A stretch of 15,666 nt of DNA. Origin: JBECKQ01 sp040235375 (GTDB taxonomy: Bacteria > Planctomycetota > Phycisphaerae > UBA1845). The position numbers were made by a program, and so were the translations under genes. Where the stretch lies: contig JBECKQ010000088.1 in the NCBI GenBank assembly GCA_040235375.1, forward strand, positions 1 to 15,666, read 5' to 3'. Under the pieces are notes generated by a model. The model did no database searches and was not told where the DNA came from. It saw only the letters and a program-made list of their open reading frames with translations. Numbering within the stretch: the stretch's first letter is position 1; every line of letters begins with the position of its first letter. Shown here in pieces: positions 1 to 8,771 of the stretch.

Positions 1-453
1 CAACGGCACATCGTCCGCGGTGGTGAGCTCCGCGCAGTCTCCGCGACGGCCGACTCCGTCACAGCCTTCCGGTCGGCGGAAGCACCATCGGCGCCGCCGA
101 ACCTGGAACCCGGCGCGTGGAAGGGAGACGACACGAAGCGCTTCTACCTGCGGGTCCAGCATCCAGATGGCGTCGTCGAGTCGCACCGCCTGCGCGACAA
201 CGGCAGGGACAGGCTGCTCATCGAGGGCGAATTCGCCAGGCCGCCCGAGCCCGATTCGATCGTCGTCGTCGAGCTCGAGCTGAAGGTTCCGCGCGTGGAC
301 ACCAACTACTGCATTGGCTGTGGGTTGTGCGAACGGGAGTGTCCGGTCGTGGGCGATCGGCGGGCAATCTACGTGACGGCCGAAGGGGAGACGCGCTCCC
401 GGCACTGCCAGGATCGCGATCGAAATCGTTCGCTGCGTTTGAGGCGGATATAA
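1..453 (+). CDS. 4Fe-4S ferredoxin-domain protein, C-terminal part (5' end outside window)
   Basis: The frame is open from the first base to the TAA at 451-453, giving 150 visible residues of a protein that begins before the window. Visible residues 104-115 carry the cluster signature C-x2-C-x2-C-x3-C-P (Cys104, 107, 110, 114), so at least one [4Fe-4S] cluster is bound near the C-terminus. The preceding 100 residues show no motif I can name. They contain a charged, beta-rich stretch (visible residues 46-78) that looks like a small domain. The cluster sits about 35 residues from the end, and the tail is rich in Arg. The protein is probably an electron-transfer or membrane-associated ferredoxin-like protein, but its partner cannot be told from this fragment. 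A convergent gene ends at 507, with a hairpin between the two stops. Confidence 0.75.
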   Translation, partial: QRHIVRGGELRAVSATADSVTAFRSAEAPSAPPNLEPGAWKGDDTKRFYLRVQHPDGVVESHRLRDNGRDRLLIEGEFARPPEPDSIVVVELELKVPRVDTNYCIGCGLCERECPVVGDRRAIYVTAEGETRSRHCQDRDRNRSLRLRRI

Positions 454-457
454 AGAA

Positions 458-488
458 GCGCCGTCGGCCACTTTTCAGCCGGCGGCGC
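458..488. terminator. Shared hairpin between two convergent genes
   Basis: An 11-bp inverted repeat (458-468 and 478-488, one G-T pair) encloses a 9-nt loop. It lies between the stop of the ferredoxin-domain gene (453) and the stop of the minus-strand gene (507). On the minus strand the stem is followed by TTCTTTATA, a modest T-rich tail. On the plus strand there is no T run. It is therefore best read as a terminator for the minus-strand gene that may also serve the other direction. Confidence 0.55.
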
Positions 489-506
489 GATATCGAATGT
501 CAGGAT

Positions 507-779
507 TCAAGCGACGAGCTGTCGGCCGCGGCGCGTCAAAGCCGCCGCGTGAATCGATTGCCCGGTCTGACTGAACAGCTTGCCGTACCAGATGTACCCC
601 TTCGTCTGAAGGTCCTCCAGCCAACCGCCGATGCGGTCCGCAGCCTCGTCAGCGTTGTAGCCGGAGCTCTCCGCAATCTCCGCACACAGCTCGAATTCGG
701 TGAGCGGATTCTTGCGCAGGCGACGCAGGATCACGAGTTCGTGTTGCCTCAGTTCATCCGTTGAAACAGCGTTTGGCAT
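507..779 (-). CDS. Small winged-helix-like hypothetical protein (90 aa)
   Basis: I do not recognise a named family. The 90-residue protein is charged and soluble, with no signal peptide or membrane segment. Its order of predicted elements fits a winged helix: helix at about residues 8-22 (ELRQHELVILRRL), helix at about 26-38 (TEFELCAEIAES), a longer helix at about 44-60, then a short hairpin and the ending LTRRGRQLVA. That ending resembles the wing and last strand of PadR/MarR-like DNA-binding domains. The start is well supported, because AAGGAGG lies 6 nt before the ATG. The gene stands alone between the transporter stop (953) and the hairpin at 458-488. A role in transcription control is inferred only from the fold-like pattern. 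Confidence 0.7.
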   Translation of the reverse strand: MPNAVSTDELRQHELVILRRLRKNPLTEFELCAEIAESSGYNADEAADRIGGWLEDLQTKGYIWYGKLFSQTGQSIHAAALTRRGRQLVA

Positions 780-952
780 CTCAGGCCTCCTTGTTTCCCT
801 CCGTCACCATATCTGTAGGCGCGCTTTTTCGGCTTGGCTACTCCTTGACAAATCATGACCGCAAGCGCCATAAGTTTTCCCTAAGAAGCGGCTGGGCGGG
901 ATAGGGTGATCGCGCCATTCTCGGACGTGGTCCGTCCCTTTGTTCACTTTCT

Positions 953-2359
953 TTACGTGCTGTTGGCGGCGATGGACTTGCCTTCCTTGACGTCGACCGT
1001 CAACAGGACCACCAGGCCCACAACAAAGAAGGTGAGCAAAAACAAAATCGCGAGGCGCGAGCTGCCGGTGATATCCTTCGCCAGGGCGAACCACAACGGC
1101 CCGGCGAAGCTGCCGACCTTGTTAAAGATGGAGAAGAACCCGAAGAACTCTGCCGAGCGATTCAGCGGGATCATCGACCCGAAGAGGGACCGGCTCAGGG
1201 CCTGCGTCCCGCCTTGGACCAAGGCGACCAGGAAGCCGAGCACCCAGAAGTGGACTGTGGTCTTCATGTAAAATGCGAGAAGCACGACGGCCACATACAT
1301 GAGCAGGCCGAACACGATCGCGCCGACCGTCCCCACCCACTTTGCCAGTCGGATGAACCCGAACGTGGCCGGAAACCCAACGAACTGGATCATGAGGATG
1401 CAGCCGATCAGGGCGGCCGGCTTGATGTCCAGCTCGTCCTTGCCGTACGCGGCCGCGACGACAATCACCGTCCCGATGCCGGTGTTGTAGAAGACGAACG
1501 CGACCAGCAGCCGGGCGGGCTGGCGGAACTGGCGAAGCCGCCGCATCGTGCCGGCCAGCCGGCGCAGCCCCTCGGTCAGCGGGTTGACGCGGCCGGCCTT
1601 CCGAGACTCCCGCGCCGGCTCCGCGACCTGCCGAAGGACGGGAATCGAGAACAGCGCCCACCACACGCCGACGGTTACGAACACAGCACGGGTCGCCGCC
1701 CCCGTGTCCGCCAGGCCGAACCACCCCGGCTTCGACACCATCGCCAGGTTGATCGCCAGCAGCAGCCCGCCGCCCAGATAGCCGATCGCATATCCGGCAC
1801 TGGAGATGGCGTCCATTTCGAGTTCGTCGCGCGTCAGGCCGGGCAGCAACGAGTCGTAGAACAGGTTGCCGCAGCTCCAGAGAAAGGCGGACACCACGAA
1901 CAACACGCCGCACAACATGTAGCGACCATCGGTCACAAACACGAGCGCGCAGGTGAGCACCGAGCCGACCACAATGCACACGCCGAGGAACGCTTTCCGG
2001 CGACCAAGGTGATCGGCGATCGCCCCGAGAATGGGCGACGCCAGCCCGGCCGCCAGCATGTACGCCGCTGTGAAGTAGCCCCAAAGCGCCAGGCCCGACG
2101 TCTCAAAACGCAGCCGGCCAAGCTGCACGACAGTCGGCCCCTTCTCTGGAACCAGCGACAGGAAGTAGACCGGCAGAACGACGACGATAATGCTGGTGAC
2201 GTACGCGGAATTCGCCCAGTCGTAGAAGCACCAGGCAATCACGTCCTTGCGCCGGAGGATCGAGCCGACGTTTCGCGTTGGCCCGCGCTTGTGGTCTTCC
2301 ACGACCATGTCGGACGCCGCCTCTTCTGCTGCCTGGATGGGGGCCTGCTCTCCCGTCAT
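953..2359 (-). CDS. MFS transporter of the Atg22/UMF1 type
   Basis: This is a 468-residue inner-membrane protein with about 12 hydrophobic segments, the first starting near residue 40. Family features are visible: YDWANSAY at 46-53 at the start of TM1, the MFS loop motif ADHLGRRK at 115-122, a Gly-rich segment SSAGYAIGYLGGG at 186-198, a cytoplasmic central loop (about 245-282) rich in Arg, and GGTQALSRSLFG at 383-394 followed by AEFFGFF at 403-409. These are hallmarks of the UMF1/Atg22-like branch of the major facilitator superfamily. Yeast Atg22 exports amino acids from the vacuole; bacterial substrates are mostly unknown, so no substrate is assigned. The gene follows sucB by 78 bp on the same strand. 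No Shine-Dalgarno site precedes the ATG; a TACAAT box lies 9 nt before it. Confidence 0.88.
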   Translation of the reverse strand: MTGEQAPIQAAEEAASDMVVEDHKRGPTRNVGSILRRKDVIAWCFYDWANSAYVTSIIVVVLPVYFLSLVPEKGPTVVQLGRLRFETSGLALWGYFTAAYMLAAGLASPILGAIADHLGRRKAFLGVCIVVGSVLTCALVFVTDGRYMLCGVLFVVSAFLWSCGNLFYDSLLPGLTRDELEMDAISSAGYAIGYLGGGLLLAINLAMVSKPGWFGLADTGAATRAVFVTVGVWWALFSIPVLRQVAEPARESRKAGRVNPLTEGLRRLAGTMRRLRQFRQPARLLVAFVFYNTGIGTVIVVAAAYGKDELDIKPAALIGCILMIQFVGFPATFGFIRLAKWVGTVGAIVFGLLMYVAVVLLAFYMKTTVHFWVLGFLVALVQGGTQALSRSLFGSMIPLNRSAEFFGFFSIFNKVGSFAGPLWFALAKDITGSSRLAILFLLTFFVVGLVVLLTVDVKEGKSIAANST

Positions 2360-2367
2360 GGGGAGCC

Positions 2368-2373
2368 ATTGTA
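2368..2373 (-). promoter_or_regulatory. Possible -10 box (TACAAT) just before the MFS start
   Basis: On the minus strand TACAAT (5 of 6 consensus bases) ends 8 nt before the transporter ATG at 2359, so transcription from it would begin about 2 nt before the start codon. No -35 match is visible at the normal distance. A chance match is quite possible, but the lack of a Shine-Dalgarno site would fit a near-leaderless message. Confidence 0.25.
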
Positions 2374-2437
2374 GCGAGTCGGCGCGTGCGCGGGGCGATG
2401 CCTGGCTTGCTCGGCCGGAGACCGGCGGATCGGTGGA

Positions 2438-3808
2438 CTACACCTCGATCAGCATCCGGGCGGGATTCTCGATCAGCGCCTTGACATGTCCGAGGAAGGT
2501 CACCGCCTCCCGACCGTCGACCAGGCGATGGTCGTAGGATAGCGCGACGTACATCATCGGCCGGACAACGATCTCGCCCTCGCGGACGACCGGCCGGTCC
2601 TGTATCGCGTGCAGGCCGAGAATCCCACTCTGCGGCGGGTTGAGTATCGGCGTTGAGAGCAGCGATCCGAAGACGCCGCCGTTGGTGATAGTGAACGTCC
2701 CGCCCTGGAGCTCCTCGAGCGACAGCTTCTTTGCGCGGGCGCGGTCGGCCAGCCGGCCAATGGCCTTCTCGATCGCGGCGAAGCTCAGGCGGTCGGCGTC
2801 GCGAATGACCGGTACGACGAGCCCGCGATCCGTCGCGACGGCCACCCCGATGTCGTAATAGTTGCGATAGGCGATGTCCGTCCCGCGTATTTCGGCGTTC
2901 ACCTGCGGGACGCGTTTGAGTGCCTCGATCACCGCCTTGACGAAGAACGACATGATGCCGAGCCGCACGCCATACGTCTGCTCGAACAATTCGCCATTCT
3001 CGGCCCGCAGTGCCTTGACGGCGGACATGTCCACCTCGTTGAACGTGGTGAGCATCGCAGCGGTGTGCTGGGCATCGACCAGGCGTTCGGCGATCCGCCT
3101 GCGGAGCATGGTCATCGGCACGATTTCTTCCTGGCGATCGCCGCGCGTTGCCCGGGGGGCCGGCGCCGTCTCGGCCTGCTCGCGCTCGGTCGCTTCGTCC
3201 ACGTAGCGGAGCACGTCCTCCTTCAGCACGCGGTCGCCGGGGCCGGTACCCTCCACCTCGCTCGGCTCGAGGCCGTGCTCGTCCAGCGCTCGTCGCGCGG
3301 CGGGCATGACGCGAGGTTCCGTTTTGGCGACCGGTCGCGGCTTGGCCGGCTTGCGCGGCTCCGCCTTCGGCTCGGCCTCGACAGCTTCGTCGGGCATTCG
3401 CGCGGCGGCCCGATCCTTGACTTCTCTCGCCGGCTCCGTCCGCTCTTCCTTCTTCGCGGCCTTGGCGTTGACCGCTTCCGCTTCCTCGTCCTTGCGCTCC
3501 TCGCGTGGTTCTGCCGTGGGCTTGGTCTCGGGTTTCTTCTCGTCGGACGCGCCAGGCGTGGCCTGGCCATCGCCCTCTTCGATACGGCCGATGACCTCGC
3601 CAACCGAAACCGTTTCCCCGGTCTGTTTGAGGATCTTGCTGATGACGCCGGCAACGGGGGCGGGCAGCTCCATGGACGCCTTGTCGGTTTCGATCTCGAC
3701 GACGATCTCGTCCTGCTCGACGCGGTCGCCTTCCGCCTTGCGCCATTCACCGATCTGCACTTCGGTGATGGATTCGCCCGATTCGGGAATCTTGAGCTCG
3801 ATGGCCAT
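2438..3808 (-). CDS. sucB: Dihydrolipoyllysine-residue succinyltransferase, E2 of 2-oxoglutarate dehydrogenase
   Basis: This E2 core enzyme transfers the succinyl group from its lipoyl arm to CoA in the 2-oxoglutarate dehydrogenase complex of the TCA cycle. Of 456 residues, 1-77 form the lipoyl domain with the lipoylated Lys43 in ETDKAS. Residues 168-203 form the peripheral-subunit binding domain (MPAARRAL through GTGPGDRVLKEDVL). Residues 226-456 form the acyltransferase domain, with catalytic His427 and Asp431 in SYDHRLVDG. TTFNEVDMSAV at 254-264 points to SucB rather than pyruvate dehydrogenase E2, as does the preceding sucA. The linker at 80-165 is long and rich in Glu, Lys, Arg, Ala and Pro. 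The chosen ATG lies 10 nt after GAAGGAGAG; an in-frame TTG at 3844 would add 12 non-homologous residues. The gap to sucA is 57 bp. Confidence 0.95.
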   Translation of the reverse strand: MAIELKIPESGESITEVQIGEWRKAEGDRVEQDEIVVEIETDKASMELPAPVAGVISKILKQTGETVSVGEVIGRIEEGDGQATPGASDEKKPETKPTAEPREERKDEEAEAVNAKAAKKEERTEPAREVKDRAAARMPDEAVEAEPKAEPRKPAKPRPVAKTEPRVMPAARRALDEHGLEPSEVEGTGPGDRVLKEDVLRYVDEATEREQAETAPAPRATRGDRQEEIVPMTMLRRRIAERLVDAQHTAAMLTTFNEVDMSAVKALRAENGELFEQTYGVRLGIMSFFVKAVIEALKRVPQVNAEIRGTDIAYRNYYDIGVAVATDRGLVVPVIRDADRLSFAAIEKAIGRLADRARAKKLSLEELQGGTFTITNGGVFGSLLSTPILNPPQSGILGLHAIQDRPVVREGEIVVRPMMYVALSYDHRLVDGREAVTFLGHVKALIENPARMLIEV

Positions 3809-3865
3809 AAGACCCGACTCTCCTTCCACGAGGATTCGAGGCAAAGATGTGCGTCAGGGGACCGC

Positions 3866-6682
3866 TTAGCCGCCGCCGTCGCCAAACGCCTTCTGAATCA
3901 ACTGCGCCTGTTCGAGCTTATGCACCGCCGCCGATCCCGTGGCCGGACTCGCCGACTCGGCCCGGTAGACGCCCCTGAGAGGCAGGCGGCCGACTAGTTT
4001 CTCGGCAAACCGCGCCCGCATGTACCGCCACGCACCCATGTTCTCCGGCTCCTCCTGAACCCAGTACACGTGCGTGCCGTCCGCGTATGTGGCCAGCGCC
4101 GCCTGGAGCGATTCTTCCTGCAATGGATAAAGCTGCTCGACGCGAACGATGGCCACGTCGTCGCGCCCCAGCTCTTCGCGCTTGGCGGCCAGATCGTAAT
4201 AGATTTTCCCGCTGCACAGCAGAATGCGACGAGCGTGGCGCTTTCGTTCCAACGTGTCCGGGATCACCCGCTGAAACGTCCCAGTCGCCAGGTCGTCGAA
4301 CGTGGATACGACCTTCGGGTGCCGCAGCAGACTCTTCGGCGTAAGCACGACGAGCGGTTTGCGCAGCGGCCGCAGCATCTGCCGCCGAAGAAGATGGAAA
4401 TACTGTGCCGGCGTCGTCGGCTGCGTCACCTGAATGTTGTGATCGGCCGCCAGCAGGAGGAAGCGTTCCAGCCGCGCGCTCGAGTGCTCCGGTCCCTGCC
4501 CTTCGAAGCCGTGCGGCAGAAGGAGCACGAGCCCGCTGAGGCGTTTCCACTTGTCCTCTGCGCTGGTGATAAACTGGTCGATGATGACCTGCGCGGCGTT
4601 GCAGAAGTCGCCGAACTGCGCCTCCCAGGCGACGAGTCCGTCGGGGCACTCCAGGCTGTAGCCGTACTCGAATCCGAGAACGCCGACCTCGGACAACGGA
4701 CTGTCGTGGATTTCAACGCTGGCCTGGTCCGGCGCGACGTGCTGCAAGGGCACGTAAGTCTGGCCGGTCTCGTAGTCGTGCAGCACGGCGTGGCGCTGAC
4801 TGAACGCGCCGCGAGCGCTGTCCTGCCCGGTCAGGCGGATGCGAATGCCTTCCGCGGCGAGCGACGCAAATGCGAGCGCTTCCGCCGCCGACCAGTCGAG
4901 CGGGCGGCCTCCTTCCACCATGTCGCGGCGCATGTCCATCGCCCGCTTGAGCTTGGGATGCACGTGAAAGCCTTCTGGCGCGGTTGTCTGCGCGAGAAGA
5001 AGAGCTTTCAGGCGCTCCGCGTCCACGCCGGTATCCACGTCCTGGACCAGCCTTTCAGGACCGCCGATGTGGCCGCTCCAGATGCCGGGCGGCGGCTCCC
5101 GCTGCATGCCGCACTCGCCGCAACGCGCGAGGGCGAGCGCCTTGTCAAGCCGCTCGCGGGTCCGGGCAGCGACTTCGTCGGCGTGCTCCTGCGTAACGCC
5201 TCCAAGCTTGAGCAGGTGTTCGAGATAACCCTCGCGCACGCTCTTGCGCTTGGCGATCGCCTTGTACAGGAGCGGCTGCGTGAACGACGGCTCGTCGCCT
5301 TCGTTGTGGCCGTGGCGCCGGTAGCCGTACATGTCGATGACCACGTCGCGCTTGAATTCCTGGCGGAAGTCCATCGCCAGGCGGATGACCTGGGCGACCG
5401 CTTCGGGATTCTCGCCGTTCACATGGAAGATCGGAATCTGGAGCATCTTGCCCACGGCCGAGGCATACAGCGTCGAGCGGCCGTGCTCGGGCGGCGTGGT
5501 GAAGCCGATCTGGTTATTGACGATCACGTGGATCGTTCCGCCGACTGTGTACGCCGGAAGCTCGCTGAGATTGAGGGTCTCCTGAATGATGCCCTCGCCT
5601 GCAAAGGAGGCGTCGCCGTGGATGAGGAGCACCATGCCGCGAAGCCGCTCGGTATCGCCGACGCGGTCCTGCTTGGCGCGCATCCGGCCCATCGCGACGG
5701 GATTAATGTACTCCAGGTGGCTGGGGTTAAAGCACAGCGACAAGTGGATACGCCGGCCAACCGCCGTATCCCAATCCGAGCTGTACCCCAGGTGATACTT
5801 CACGTCGCCGGCGCCGTCGCGAATGGCGAGCGTCGCGTCCTCGAACTCGCAGAAGATTTCCTGCGGCGACTTGTCCATGATGTTCGCCAGAACGTTCAGC
5901 CGCCCCCGATGCGCCATGCCGATGACAACCTCGTCGATGTCGTGCTCGCCGGCATGCTCGATCGCAAGATCGAGCAGTGGAATAAGGCTTTCGCTGCCCT
6001 CGAGCGAGAAGCTCTTGGCGCCCACGTACTTCTTCTGAATGAACTCCTCGAAGACGACCGCGTCGGTGAGGCGGCTCAAGATTCGAAACTGCTCCTTGCG
6101 CGAGAGGCGCACGCGATTCTCGGTACCCTCCATTCGCTCCTGGAGCCAGTGGCGAACATTGATGTCGTCAATGTGCATGAACTGCGCGCCGATCGAACGG
6201 CAGTAGGTGTTGCGCAGCCGCTGAAGGATGTCGCGCAAGACACGGACGCGCGCTCCGGCGATCGTACGGGAAGACACGGTGCGGTCCATGTCCGCCGCGG
6301 TGATGCCGTAGTGCGCTGGATCGAGCTCGGGCTGCTCGGGCCGCGGCCGGCCCAGTGGATCGAGGCGGGCGATCATGTGGCCACGCACGCGGTACGCGCG
6401 GACCAACTGGTCGACGCGGTCCTGCAGGATCGCCACCTCGGCACTGGGGCGATGAAGTTCGGTGATTTCCCGCCGTCCGTCGCCGTGCCGGGGATCGAAA
6501 ATAGTGGCCGGACGGAATGATGGCCCGAGCCTGGCACCGTCGCCGCCATGCCCGTCGCCGCTGGTCTGAAAGAACCTGCGCCAGTCGTCGGGCACGGAGC
6601 CCGGGTCGCGCAGGAAGTCGGCGTAGAGGTCCTCGAGAAAGGCCAGGCTCAGGCTGTTCGGCCAAGGTCGTGTCGTGCTCAT
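3866..6682 (-). CDS. sucA: 2-oxoglutarate dehydrogenase E1 component
   Basis: This thiamine-diphosphate enzyme decarboxylates 2-oxoglutarate and succinylates the lipoyl group of SucB. The 938 residues match the usual E1o length (933 in Escherichia coli). The N-terminal E2-contact segment LAFLEDLYADFLRDP is at 13-27, and YRVRGHMIARLDPLG is at 97-111. The substrate and cofactor region contains MAHRGRLNVL at 256-265 (His258), YHLGYSSD at 296-303 (His297), GDASFAGEG at 356-364, NNQIGFTT at 389-396 and RRHGHNEGDEP at 455-465. The start at 6682 is chosen because homology begins there. Longer in-frame starts reach back to a TTG at 6811, which coincides with the predicted transcription start. No Shine-Dalgarno site precedes the ATG. 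The gene heads a same-strand run with sucB and the MFS gene; lpd is absent here. Confidence 0.96.
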   Translation of the reverse strand: MSTTRPWPNSLSLAFLEDLYADFLRDPGSVPDDWRRFFQTSGDGHGGDGARLGPSFRPATIFDPRHGDGRREITELHRPSAEVAILQDRVDQLVRAYRVRGHMIARLDPLGRPRPEQPELDPAHYGITAADMDRTVSSRTIAGARVRVLRDILQRLRNTYCRSIGAQFMHIDDINVRHWLQERMEGTENRVRLSRKEQFRILSRLTDAVVFEEFIQKKYVGAKSFSLEGSESLIPLLDLAIEHAGEHDIDEVVIGMAHRGRLNVLANIMDKSPQEIFCEFEDATLAIRDGAGDVKYHLGYSSDWDTAVGRRIHLSLCFNPSHLEYINPVAMGRMRAKQDRVGDTERLRGMVLLIHGDASFAGEGIIQETLNLSELPAYTVGGTIHVIVNNQIGFTTPPEHGRSTLYASAVGKMLQIPIFHVNGENPEAVAQVIRLAMDFRQEFKRDVVIDMYGYRRHGHNEGDEPSFTQPLLYKAIAKRKSVREGYLEHLLKLGGVTQEHADEVAARTRERLDKALALARCGECGMQREPPPGIWSGHIGGPERLVQDVDTGVDAERLKALLLAQTTAPEGFHVHPKLKRAMDMRRDMVEGGRPLDWSAAEALAFASLAAEGIRIRLTGQDSARGAFSQRHAVLHDYETGQTYVPLQHVAPDQASVEIHDSPLSEVGVLGFEYGYSLECPDGLVAWEAQFGDFCNAAQVIIDQFITSAEDKWKRLSGLVLLLPHGFEGQGPEHSSARLERFLLLAADHNIQVTQPTTPAQYFHLLRRQMLRPLRKPLVVLTPKSLLRHPKVVSTFDDLATGTFQRVIPDTLERKRHARRILLCSGKIYYDLAAKREELGRDDVAIVRVEQLYPLQEESLQAALATYADGTHVYWVQEEPENMGAWRYMRARFAEKLVGRLPLRGVYRAESASPATGSAAVHKLEQAQLIQKAFGDGGG

Positions 6683-6818
6683 GAGCGGTCGGCAGCTTCG
6701 ACTCAGCAGCGAATCGCGCGGCGTTGATAAAGTGAAGCTGCGTTTTATCCGTATCCGCTGATGCTGCCAGGCCGGTCGCCCTTGCTGCCGGCCCGTCTGC
6801 CGCGAATCCAACGAGTTG

Positions 6819-6827
6819 AGTATAGCA
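6819..6827 (-). promoter_or_regulatory. Extended -10 promoter of sucA
   Basis: On the minus strand TGCTATACT forms a TGn-extended -10 element (TATACT, 5 of 6 consensus bases, at 6819-6824). At 17 nt spacing the -35 position has only TGTGCA, a poor match, which is common for extended -10 promoters. Transcription would start near 6812 and give sucA a leader of about 130 nt. That leader shows no obvious riboswitch fold. Confidence 0.5.
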
Positions 6828-6880
6828 CTGTGCCCCGGTGCTGCACACCGACGGCGAAGCGGGTTGTCAGGCAGTCGCCG

Positions 6881-6895
6881 TCGCCCACCGGGCGA
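6881..6895 (-). terminator. Short hairpin directly after the M6 peptidase stop codon
   Basis: TCGCCC-GGT-GGGCGA is a perfect 6-bp stem with a 3-nt loop, placed immediately after the TGA at 6896-6898. No T tract follows, so it is at best a weak terminator or a message-end stabiliser. Confidence 0.3.
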
Positions 6896-8614
6896 TCAGA
6901 AGGCCTGACTGAAAGCGGCGTAGTCGGCCAAGTCAACGTGGCCGTCCGAGTTCAGGTCGGCCGCGGCGCAGCCTGGTGGGTCGGCCGCTGCCGGGCCGGC
7001 GAGGCAATCGACGAAGATGGCGTGGTCGGCGAGGTCCACCGTGCCGTCCGTGTTGAAGTCCTCTGCAAGCAGGCCGTGGTAGTCGAACGTCATGAGTGAA
7101 GAGGAATTGCTGATATTCGAGACGGACAGGTAGGAAAGACTGCCGCTCCACCAGTCGGTGTTGGGGTACGTCAGGGGGGTACACGCCGTGTACATCGGCG
7201 CGGCATAGAGGTCGGTGCTGTCGCCGTAGTTGTTGAAGTTCTCGAGGTCCCAATTGCCGTCGGCCTGCACGAGCGTGACTGCGTAGTGGTATTGGGGGGT
7301 TTGCTGTTCGTAGTCATTGCTGCCATCGGTGTCGACGTGCCAGATCGCCAGGCCGGCGTCATAAAGGTAAGCGTCGCGGCCGGACTGCTGGCGATTCTCG
7401 ACCAGGTAGTACTCGTTGGCGAGCGTGGGGTGGTCGTACTTGTAGACCACGTTGCCTGACGCGGGCGCGGCCAAGCCGGTCTGTGGCGAAGTCAGCGTGG
7501 TGACGTCAGCCCAGCCGGCGATCAGCTTCATTGCGGCGCAAGGCTCCACCGGGTTGTAGTCGAAGCCGCCGTAGGCCATGAGGCAATACTTTCCCACGCC
7601 GGCCGACTCGTAGCCATAGTCGTAAAGGTCGGGCCAGCCCATGAGCATGTGGCCGTTCTCGTGGCAGAATGTTCCCAGTTTGAGACTGGTGCTCATGTCG
7701 CTGATCTGGTAGGACCACGTGCAGACGCCGTCCGCGCAGTAGTAAGCGGACCAGGAGTGGGGCCAGAGGCCTTCGGACCAGTTGTTCCAGATATCGCCGG
7801 CGTAGAAGCAGTTGACGGCGTCGACCCAGCCGTCGCCGTCGGAATCGTACTGGCTGAAATCGAAGCCGCTGCTGTTGAGTGCGGCGAGGGCCTCGACGAT
7901 CAGCTCTCGAGCGCGCGTGCCGAAGCTCACGTTGGGATCGGTATAGTAGGACTTCGGGTGCGCGGCGCGGTAGTAGGCCGATGGCACGTAATTCGTGTAC
8001 GTGAGCAGGCCGCCGGATACGTCGTAGAAATAATCGCGGACCGACCCGTTGTTGCCGAAGCCCGTATAGCCGGGCTGGTTGCAGTAGTCCGCTACGGTTC
8101 CGGGCGTGATCGTTCCCGGGTCGTCCGAGAAATCGATGATGAGTGTGATGCCCTGAACGGATCCGATCGTGTCCCGTGCGGCGGTCACCGGCGAGGGCGG
8201 CGCCAACGGTCCTTCGTAGGCGCGGCGCTCGAAGTCCGACCGGACGGCCAGGGCCTTGGCACGCGCGGCCGCCGGGTTGATGCGAATGTGTTTTTTGCCG
8301 AGCAGGTTTTTCGGTACCGGCTGGTCGGCGTGCACCCCTGTGGAGACGAGCGCGGTGCCGTCGGCCGACAGCGCGGCGTAGCACAGCCAGCGGCTCTTCT
8401 CGTCGGGTGTGAGAGCGTAACCGTCAAGCGTTTCCGCCGCTGCGTAGAACTCGTCGCCCCAGAGACGCACCTCGACGACCGTGCCGTCCGGCTGATGAAG
8501 GGGCAGGACCTTGCCCGCCATCGGGTACCCAATCGCCTGCGAGACGACGGCCAGGCAAATGGTGCTGGCGAGCCCGATGGTGTGCAGCGAACGGCGAGAT
8601 CGTGCGTCGTGCAT
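6896..8614 (-). CDS. Secreted M6-family metallopeptidase with dockerin-like C-terminus
   Basis: This is a predicted extracellular zinc endopeptidase of the immune inhibitor A-like M6 family, 572 residues long. A signal peptide covers about 1-30 (Arg-rich start, then a hydrophobic run). The zinc motif is HENGHMLMGWPDLYD at 318-332, with His318, Glu319 and His322; the G-x-PDLYD ending is the M6 hallmark. DSDGDGWVDAVN at 257-268 is a likely calcium loop, and CLMAYGG at 344-350 follows the active site. Residues about 519-530 (DFNTDGTVDLAD) and 553-564 (DLNSDGHVDLAD) form two dockerin-like calcium repeats that end the protein. The ATG at 8614 is preceded by GGGAGG 9 nt upstream. A longer in-frame opening to 8728 would bury the signal peptide. 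The substrate is unknown. Confidence 0.9.
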   Translation of the reverse strand: MHDARSRRSLHTIGLASTICLAVVSQAIGYPMAGKVLPLHQPDGTVVEVRLWGDEFYAAAETLDGYALTPDEKSRWLCYAALSADGTALVSTGVHADQPVPKNLLGKKHIRINPAAARAKALAVRSDFERRAYEGPLAPPSPVTAARDTIGSVQGITLIIDFSDDPGTITPGTVADYCNQPGYTGFGNNGSVRDYFYDVSGGLLTYTNYVPSAYYRAAHPKSYYTDPNVSFGTRARELIVEALAALNSSGFDFSQYDSDGDGWVDAVNCFYAGDIWNNWSEGLWPHSWSAYYCADGVCTWSYQISDMSTSLKLGTFCHENGHMLMGWPDLYDYGYESAGVGKYCLMAYGGFDYNPVEPCAAMKLIAGWADVTTLTSPQTGLAAPASGNVVYKYDHPTLANEYYLVENRQQSGRDAYLYDAGLAIWHVDTDGSNDYEQQTPQYHYAVTLVQADGNWDLENFNNYGDSTDLYAAPMYTACTPLTYPNTDWWSGSLSYLSVSNISNSSSLMTFDYHGLLAEDFNTDGTVDLADHAIFVDCLAGPAAADPPGCAAADLNSDGHVDLADYAAFSQAF

Positions 8615-8771
8615 TTTCCTTGACCTCCCTGGAGCGAGAGCAGATCGTCCGTACCCGCGAATGCCCATGGCATACGGAGCCGAACTCAACTGCCAGTTTA
8701 ACCTCCAAGGTCTCCCCGGCGAAATCATTTTTCCCGCTACAGTCCGGCTACACCGGCGAAAAGGAGTGGAA

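Noticed and set aside
117..764. 215-codon plus-strand ORF crossing the ferredoxin gene end and the winged-helix gene
   Set aside because: It runs through the conserved Cys motif in the wrong frame and over a gene with a good ribosome binding site on the other strand.
1214..2374. 386-codon plus-strand ORF opposite the MFS gene
   Set aside because: Antisense shadow rich in Arg, Gln, His and Asp; the opposite strand has conserved membrane segments and family motifs.
2103..3746. 547-codon minus-strand ORF overlapping sucB in another frame
   Set aside because: Arg/Gly-rich frame-shifted reading of sucB, without any recognisable motif or start signal.
4070..6520. 816-codon plus-strand ORF opposite sucA
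   Set aside because: It lies wholly antisense to a gene with clear catalytic motifs, has Arg/Ala/Val/His-rich low-information sequence, and is explained by high GC with few stops in the antisense frame.
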